A DNA stretch of 8,428 nt, taken from positions 1 through 8,428 of the forward strand of contig JAUVOS010000105.1 of NCBI GenBank assembly GCA_030599055.1, given 5' to 3'. The first letter of the stretch is position 1, and each line of letters begins with the position of its first letter. The notes under the pieces are model-generated. The model was not told the origin of the DNA. It worked only from the letters and a program-made list of their open reading frames with translations, and made no database searches. The DNA is from Lutibacter sp. Lineage in GTDB: Bacteria; Bacteroidota; Bacteroidia; Flavobacteriales; Flavobacteriaceae. The translations under genes and the position numbers were made by a program. Below, in pieces: positions 5,217 to 8,428 of the stretch.

Positions 5217-6419
5217 TTTCTTAACTAGTAAACTTATATAAACCACCAATAAACCCAGCGGCATTAAAAAACTAGCCATCAACATAATTACATCGTAATT
5301 GTTGATGGTTTTTTGATTGGTAAAAGCTAAGAATCCTTGTGAAAACAATAAGGTTTCAGTGGCGAATACACCCAAAATAAAAAGTGAAAGTCCCCATTTA
5401 GATAGTTTTAAATTGAGAAATATTTTAAAAAGTAAAAACAAAAATAAACTCATAAATCCCAAAGTAAACAAATGAATATAACCTATAACAAAATAGGGTT
5501 TAAAACGTACAGCATGTAAGGTAATCGTGGGAAATGCTCCTGCAAATTGCATGAGTATCTTGCTAAAATAAGCGACAACAACAAGCACTGTTACCAGCCG
5601 AAAGAGTTTGTTTTGTTTATTGGTTGAACCCCAAAAAACTTTTATAATTTTCCACAAATAAAACAACGCGATTACTTGTAAGGTAGCCCCCAAAAACCCA
5701 ATTATGATACTATAAAAAGGCATTTCGTTCCAAAGCAACGACAAAGCAAAAGTCGGTATGCAAGCTATGTTTGTCAATATATAAAACAAATTCAGTGTCT
5801 TATCTGAAATACGTAAATTAGAATGGTTACTATAATGTATCAATAATCCAAAAAGTGTAAAAACAAAGAATCCATTATATAAAAAATGCAAATAGAAATA
5901 GATGGCATTGTGATACAAATCCACCTTACCTAATTTTAGAGAAATTACAGGAATCACCCAAATTGCAATACTCGATAAATAATAATAGAAAATACCCGTT
6001 TTAATAAATCTTGCAGTCAGACTCTTGTCAGTTTTAAAGACCTTGTACAAATGTCCTAAATAAACATAGCTACTGAGCAGAAAAATAGATAAAAAGGAAA
6101 TCGAGAACAGCTTATAACCTTGTAATGGAAAGCTAAGTAACATACCAACAATACTTCCAAACATGATCCAAAACGAATATTTAAAAACAGGCTTATTGAA
6201 TTGCTCAGGAATAAAAATAGCTGTAAGCAAACTAATCATTGCCAAAAAACCCCATCCTAAAAAAGTTACATGAGAATGAGCATGTAAAATATCCATATAG
6301 CTAAAAGGAAGATAGCTAAGTTTTTGCCATCTTAAGACTAAACCATAACTTGCCGAAATAAAGAAAAGGAGAACGGCAATATTAATTCGTTGGTTTACTA
6401 TTTTTTTTAATGATGACAT
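5214..6419 (-). CDS. Twelve-helix membrane protein with HAHSH motif, possibly heme-binding
   Basis: This 401-residue inner-membrane protein has about twelve hydrophobic segments from residue 13 to 398. Histidines sit in or next to helices: H46, H48 and H50 in DILHAHSHVTFLGWG, one in YLHFLYNGFF (about 178) and one in GYIHLFTLGFMS (about 320). This spacing resembles heme-copper oxidase subunit I-like and NnrS-like proteins, whose helix histidines bind heme or metal. The usual catalytic set cannot be confirmed by eye, so a heme or copper role is inferred. The ATG at 6419 is preferred over the TTG at 6440, which belongs to a -7 promoter box. The last residues are LLVKK, followed by a TAG supplied by copy B; without the insertion the protein would have ended KKAKTS. 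It is divergent from the 6501 gene. Confidence 0.65.
   Translation of the reverse strand: MSSLKKIVNQRINIAVLLFFISASYGLVLRWQKLSYLPFSYMDILHAHSHVTFLGWGFLAMISLLTAIFIPEQFNKPVFKYSFWIMFGSIVGMLLSFPLQGYKLFSISFLSIFLLSSYVYLGHLYKVFKTDKSLTARFIKTGIFYYYLSSIAIWVIPVISLKLGKVDLYHNAIYFYLHFLYNGFFVFTLFGLLIHYSNHSNLRISDKTLNLFYILTNIACIPTFALSLLWNEMPFYSIIIGFLGATLQVIALFYLWKIIKVFWGSTNKQNKLFRLVTVLVVVAYFSKILMQFAGAFPTITLHAVRFKPYFVIGYIHLFTLGFMSLFLFLLFKIFLNLKLSKWGLSLFILGVFATETLLFSQGFLAFTNQKTINNYDVIMLMASFLMPLGLLVVYISLLVKK
5217..5227. repeat. Right 11-bp direct repeat of copy B
   Basis: This second perfect copy of TTTCTTAACTA encodes the last codons of the membrane protein (on the minus strand the bases just before its TAG stop), placing the insertion inside an ancestral coding region. 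Confidence 0.78.
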
Positions 6420-6437
6420 CGTTTTATAAATATCGTG

Positions 6438-6445
6438 CAAAAGTA
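6438..6445 (-). promoter_or_regulatory. -7 element TACTTTTG of the membrane-protein gene
   Basis: On the minus strand, TACTTTTG matches TAnnTTTG exactly, 18 bases upstream of the chosen ATG, which implies a leader of only about ten bases. A -33 TTG is not evident. It is separated by one base from the divergent -7 box at 6447-6454. Confidence 0.5.
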
Positions 6446-6446
6446 G

Positions 6447-6454
6447 TATTTTTG
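6447..6454 (+). promoter_or_regulatory. -7 element TATTTTTG of the 6501 gene
   Basis: TATTTTTG matches TAnnTTTG exactly, 46 bases upstream of the ATG at 6501. No -33 TTG is visible upstream. Its neighbour at 6438-6445 faces the opposite way, so polymerase could probably occupy only one of the two at a time. Confidence 0.5.
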
Positions 6455-6500
6455 TCTTTTAAAAATAACGAAATTTACACAAAAAATAACTATAAAAAAC

Positions 6501-7022
6501 ATGCAAATAGATAAAATCCTCGAGATACTTTCCTACACAATACCTTCCGTAATCACCGGTGGCGTAGCTTATTACTTTTTTGTAAAACATGTAAGTCATG
6601 AAGAAAACAGACGCCGTTTTTATCTACATAAAGAAAACCAAAAACAGAGTTTCCCTTTACGTTTACAAGCATACGAACGTATGATTTTATTTTTAGAACG
6701 CGTTAATCCTAACAAATTATTACTAAGAGAAATTCCAATATCAGAAGATAAAACTGTTTATATCCAACAATTGGTAAACAACGTTGAACAAGAATTCGAA
6801 CACAACCTTTCCCAACAAATCTATATGACTGATAAATGCTGGAATATGATTGTAACCGCTAAAAACGCTACATTACAACTCTTGCGAAACAAAACAGCCT
6901 CTGTTGCCGTCAAAACATCAAAAGAACTACAAGAAGCGGTTTTAAAAGAAGGAATTAATGATTCGTATCCTTCTTATGCTGCGATAAAGTTCATAAAAAC
7001 CGAAGTTGCCGATTTGTTTTAA
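6501..7022 (+). CDS. Conserved Bacteroidota membrane-anchored protein of unknown function
   Basis: The 173-residue protein has one N-terminal membrane segment (about residues 10-28, IPSVITGGVAYYFFVKH), then a basic stretch (ENRRRF, 35-40) that suggests the rest is cytoplasmic. The remainder is predicted helical: FPLRLQAYERMILFLERVNPNKLLLR (from 51, in two parts) and EQEFEHNLSQQIYMTDKCWN (from 96) are the most distinctive stretches. From memory these match a small protein found across Flavobacteriia, possibly the family named DUF7935; the name is not certain and no function is known. It has a plausible promoter at 6447-6454. The TAA stop lies six bases before copy C and overlaps its imperfect target repeat. 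It looks monocistronic. Confidence 0.75.
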   Translation: MQIDKILEILSYTIPSVITGGVAYYFFVKHVSHEENRRRFYLHKENQKQSFPLRLQAYERMILFLERVNPNKLLLREIPISEDKTVYIQQLVNNVEQEFEHNLSQQIYMTDKCWNMIVTAKNATLQLLRNKTASVAVKTSKELQEAVLKEGINDSYPSYAAIKFIKTEVADLF

Positions 7023-7028
7023 AAAATA
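7017..7028. repeat. Left imperfect target repeat of copy C
   Basis: TTTTAAAAAATA matches TTTTACAAATA at 7435-7445 apart from one substitution and one A in a homopolymer. It overlaps the stop codon of the 6501 gene. The low complexity makes this pair much weaker evidence than those of copies A and B. Confidence 0.35.
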
Positions 7029-7058
7029 TTGTTGTCCGAAAAAGATAAAAGACCGCTT

Positions 7059-7082
7059 ACTTCGACTCCGCTCAATACAAGT
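7059..7082. repeat. 24-base segment nested in copy C
   Basis: The segment begins ACTTCGACTCCGCTC and ends AAGT, so its outer four bases are inverted repeats. It interrupts the GCTTCGCT-like stretch of copies A and B. Its reverse complement contains TTGAGCGGAGTCGAAG, a motif I recall as common in intergenic DNA of flavobacteria. Confidence 0.45.
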
Positions 7083-7306
7083 CGCTAAAAGAGAAAAGAC
7101 TGCCCAGTTAACCAGTAGATAATCTGTCATTTACACAAAATTCTTTTTCGTATTTTAGCATAATTTAGAGAATTTCTTGTGGAAATTGATTAATATGGTT
7201 TCAAATTTGTTAAACCTTTCACTCCCTTTATTATCTGAGAAAACGTATCTATTCAGCCATGTTTATTTCACGCAAAGCCTTTAAAACTATTATATTATGC
7301 AAAGCT

Positions 7307-7344
7307 CGCAAAGAAATGAATGCTTTGCATTCATAAACTTTGCG
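7307..7344. repeat. Module 2 hairpin in copy C
   Basis: CGCAAAG (7307-7313) pairs with CTTTGCG (7338-7344), and ATGAATGC (7316-7323) pairs with GCATTCAT (7327-7334). Both arms and the TTT loop are the same as in copy A although the surrounding bases have diverged, so the structure appears conserved. Confidence 0.65.
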
Positions 7345-7434
7345 TTCTTGGCGTATTAAAAACCAACCTAATTTCTTTGCGGGCTTTGCGTGAGAGACAT
7401 TTTAAAAACCCTTACGGGTGAATAGTTCCATCTG

Positions 7435-7445
7435 TTTTACAAATA
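7435..7445. repeat. Right imperfect target repeat of copy C
   Basis: TTTTACAAATA is the partner of 7017-7028. It is followed by AGGCATTTTTTAA, which would complete a palindrome with the left copy if the element were removed. Confidence 0.35.
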
Positions 7446-7475
7446 AGGCATTTTTTAACACTCCTTTTCTTAACC

Positions 7476-8428
7476 TTAGTTAAATTGCACTGAATTAGGA
7501 ATTATGCCCGTAGTAATACTCTTGATTTCGGTATTATTATTTAGGTCAAAAATTCTTAGAGTTCCTTCGCTAGTGTAATCTCCAGCATCTAATGTATATA
7601 AAAGTTCATTCTCAATAGAAACTCCATAAAAAACTCCATCTAATCCATTTTCTGCGTTTGTTGGGAAATCGCTATCACCATCCCATTTAAAAATCTTTCC
7701 CTTAAGATGGTAATAAAAACTATTCTCCAATATGTTTAAAAAGTTTGGATGTTCTGTTACTTCGCTAAAATTCCAAGTTTTAGTTACAGTATTTGAATTA
7801 ACATCCATTTTATCTATTCTTCCTGCAGTTTGAAAAATTTCAGGATACGATATTCCTCCGGAAAGAACGTACAAATTAGTGCCTACAAGACACAAAGAAT
7901 TAGGTCTAGCACCTACTTCTATTTCCGAAATCACAAGATTCGTTGTTGTATCTATCACAATTATTTTGTTGTTGTTGTTCCAAGCTCCACTTAGAGCTAC
8001 ATATAATTTATCTCCAACAAGTAACATTTTTTCAGGACCTTCTCCAACGGATATTGTATTCGTAATGATATTTGATGTAGCGTCAAATACACTAATAAAA
8101 TCATCATCAGAAACGGATGGATCTCCCCAATTTGACACAAATGCTAATCCGTTATTTTCAACAATATAACGTGGATTTTCAATATTATCTCCGTCAATTG
8201 TTGCAATACTTTTCATGGTATAGCGATTTACAACTTCAATTTTATCAGAACCATTTAATACGATATAAGCCTTATCATCATACATAAAAATTGATTGAGC
8301 AACATCACCTAAAGCTTGTCCATTTACTACTTTATACACGGCTTGTTCCACCGAGGCATAATCATTACTTACATAAGTAATACTGGCATTTCCTGAGCTG
8401 AAATTTCCTTCATTCAACACAAAAAATC
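7476..8428 (-). CDS. YncE/DUF5074-like beta-propeller surface protein (partial, N-terminus missing)
   Basis: The frame enters from the right edge and ends at the TAA at 7476-7478, giving about 316 residues without the N-terminus; the GTG at 8418-8420 is internal, since FF-V-LNEGNF reads through from the edge. Blade-like repeats of the YncE/YVTN type recur, such as VGDKLYVALSGAWNNNNKII followed by VIDTTTNLVISEIEVGARPN, and VGTNLYVLSGG; LNEGNFSSGNASITYV resembles the start of the mature part of DUF5074 proteins. Such proteins form a seven- or eight-bladed propeller, usually as an exported lipoprotein. The cobalamin-binding surface protein BtuG of Bacteroides is a related propeller, so corrinoid binding is possible but not shown. 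The upstream neighbours, which would decide this, are outside the window. No strong terminator was seen after the stop. Confidence 0.65.
   Translation of the reverse strand, partial: FFVLNEGNFSSGNASITYVSNDYASVEQAVYKVVNGQALGDVAQSIFMYDDKAYIVLNGSDKIEVVNRYTMKSIATIDGDNIENPRYIVENNGLAFVSNWGDPSVSDDDFISVFDATSNIITNTISVGEGPEKMLLVGDKLYVALSGAWNNNNKIIVIDTTTNLVISEIEVGARPNSLCLVGTNLYVLSGGISYPEIFQTAGRIDKMDVNSNTVTKTWNFSEVTEHPNFLNILENSFYYHLKGKIFKWDGDSDFPTNAENGLDGVFYGVSIENELLYTLDAGDYTSEGTLRIFDLNNNTEIKSITTGIIPNSVQFN

Larger units (their letters stand above)
7029..7434 (+). mobile_element. Intergenic mobile repeat, copy C (about 406 bp, modules 1 and 2)
   Basis: The element begins TTGTTGTCC, like the other copies, and lies between two convergent genes. 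Module 1 is shared with A and B, but its right end (the GGACGCTACTA segment) is missing, leaving a direct join to module 2 near 7245 (ATTCAGCCA at 7251-7259). A 24-base segment at 7059-7082 is absent from A and B. Module 2 keeps the GCAAAG hairpin and has outer arms CACGCAAAGCC (7269-7279) and GGCTTTGCGTG (7382-7392), a perfect 11-base inverted repeat. The right limit is uncertain by several bases because the last clear match with copy A is AATAGTT at 7421-7427. Confidence 0.6.

Noticed and set aside
6420..6440. A TTG start at 6440 for the membrane protein
   Set aside because: The TTG is part of the -7 box TACTTTTG, so it would lie upstream of the transcription start. The ATG at 6419 is preferred.
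6942..7130. A 62-codon minus-strand open frame across the end of the 6501 gene and copy C
   Set aside because: It is antisense to a well-supported gene and its first codons lie in the mobile repeat, where copies A and B do not keep the frame. It does not look like a protein.
7470..7483. TTAAC/GTTAA inverted repeat at the end of the propeller gene as a terminator
   Set aside because: The stem has five AT-rich base pairs and is followed on the minus strand by GAAAAGG instead of a T-run.
7879..8169. A 96-codon plus-strand open frame inside the propeller gene
   Set aside because: It is antisense to a clear repeat-containing protein and has no family features or promoter.

Overview
The window is AT-rich, with lipoprotein signals, serine hydroxymethyltransferase, a GldM-type protein and -7 elements of the form TAnnTTTG. 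All of this points to the phylum Bacteroidota, most likely family Flavobacteriaceae. The genus cannot be named from the sequence alone.

Layout, left to right. (1) A minus-strand gene begins at 40 and runs off the left edge; only a signal-peptide-like start is visible. (2) glyA (minus, 1582 to 311) is full length and collinear with the family, but one TAA codon at 1307-1309 replaces the Gln of the HSGSQAN motif. It is therefore a very young pseudogene, a sequencing error or a readthrough case. (3) A divergent intergenic region (1583-2184) is mostly filled by a 436-bp repeat element, copy A. (4) A plus-strand pair follows: a GldM-like lipoprotein (2185-3675) and a TPR-like lipoprotein (3745-4923). 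The first looks like the gliding/type IX secretion motor protein GldM, but a lipobox replaces the inner-membrane helix and a short linker appears to replace the third periplasmic domain. (5) A 233-bp copy B of the repeat lies in a convergent junction and ends exactly on the stop codon of (6), a 12-helix membrane protein with an HAHSH motif (minus, 6419 to 5214). (7) A small conserved membrane-anchored protein (6501-7022, plus) is divergent from it; the two putative -7 boxes are one base apart. (8) Copy C of the repeat fills most of 7023-7475. (9) A YncE/DUF5074-like beta-propeller surface protein (minus) runs off the right edge.

The main discovery candidate is the repeat family. Copies A and B are each flanked by a perfect 11-bp direct repeat, as expected of target-site duplications, and copy C has a decayed one. 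These are therefore probably short non-autonomous mobile elements rather than static intergenic repeats. Removing copy B and one direct repeat restores a longer reading frame for the neighbouring membrane protein, showing that the insertion changed its C-terminus. A and C carry a second module with a nested GCAAAG hairpin that B lacks.

The second candidate is the lipoprotein GldM variant. If its product is anchored in the outer membrane and paired with the adjacent TPR lipoprotein, it would be a GldM-family protein uncoupled from the GldL motor.

Functional links between the remaining genes are not evident: each has its own orientation or promoter, and the region reads as ordinary chromosome colonised by small repeats. 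All family assignments are from recall of sequence motifs; no search was run.
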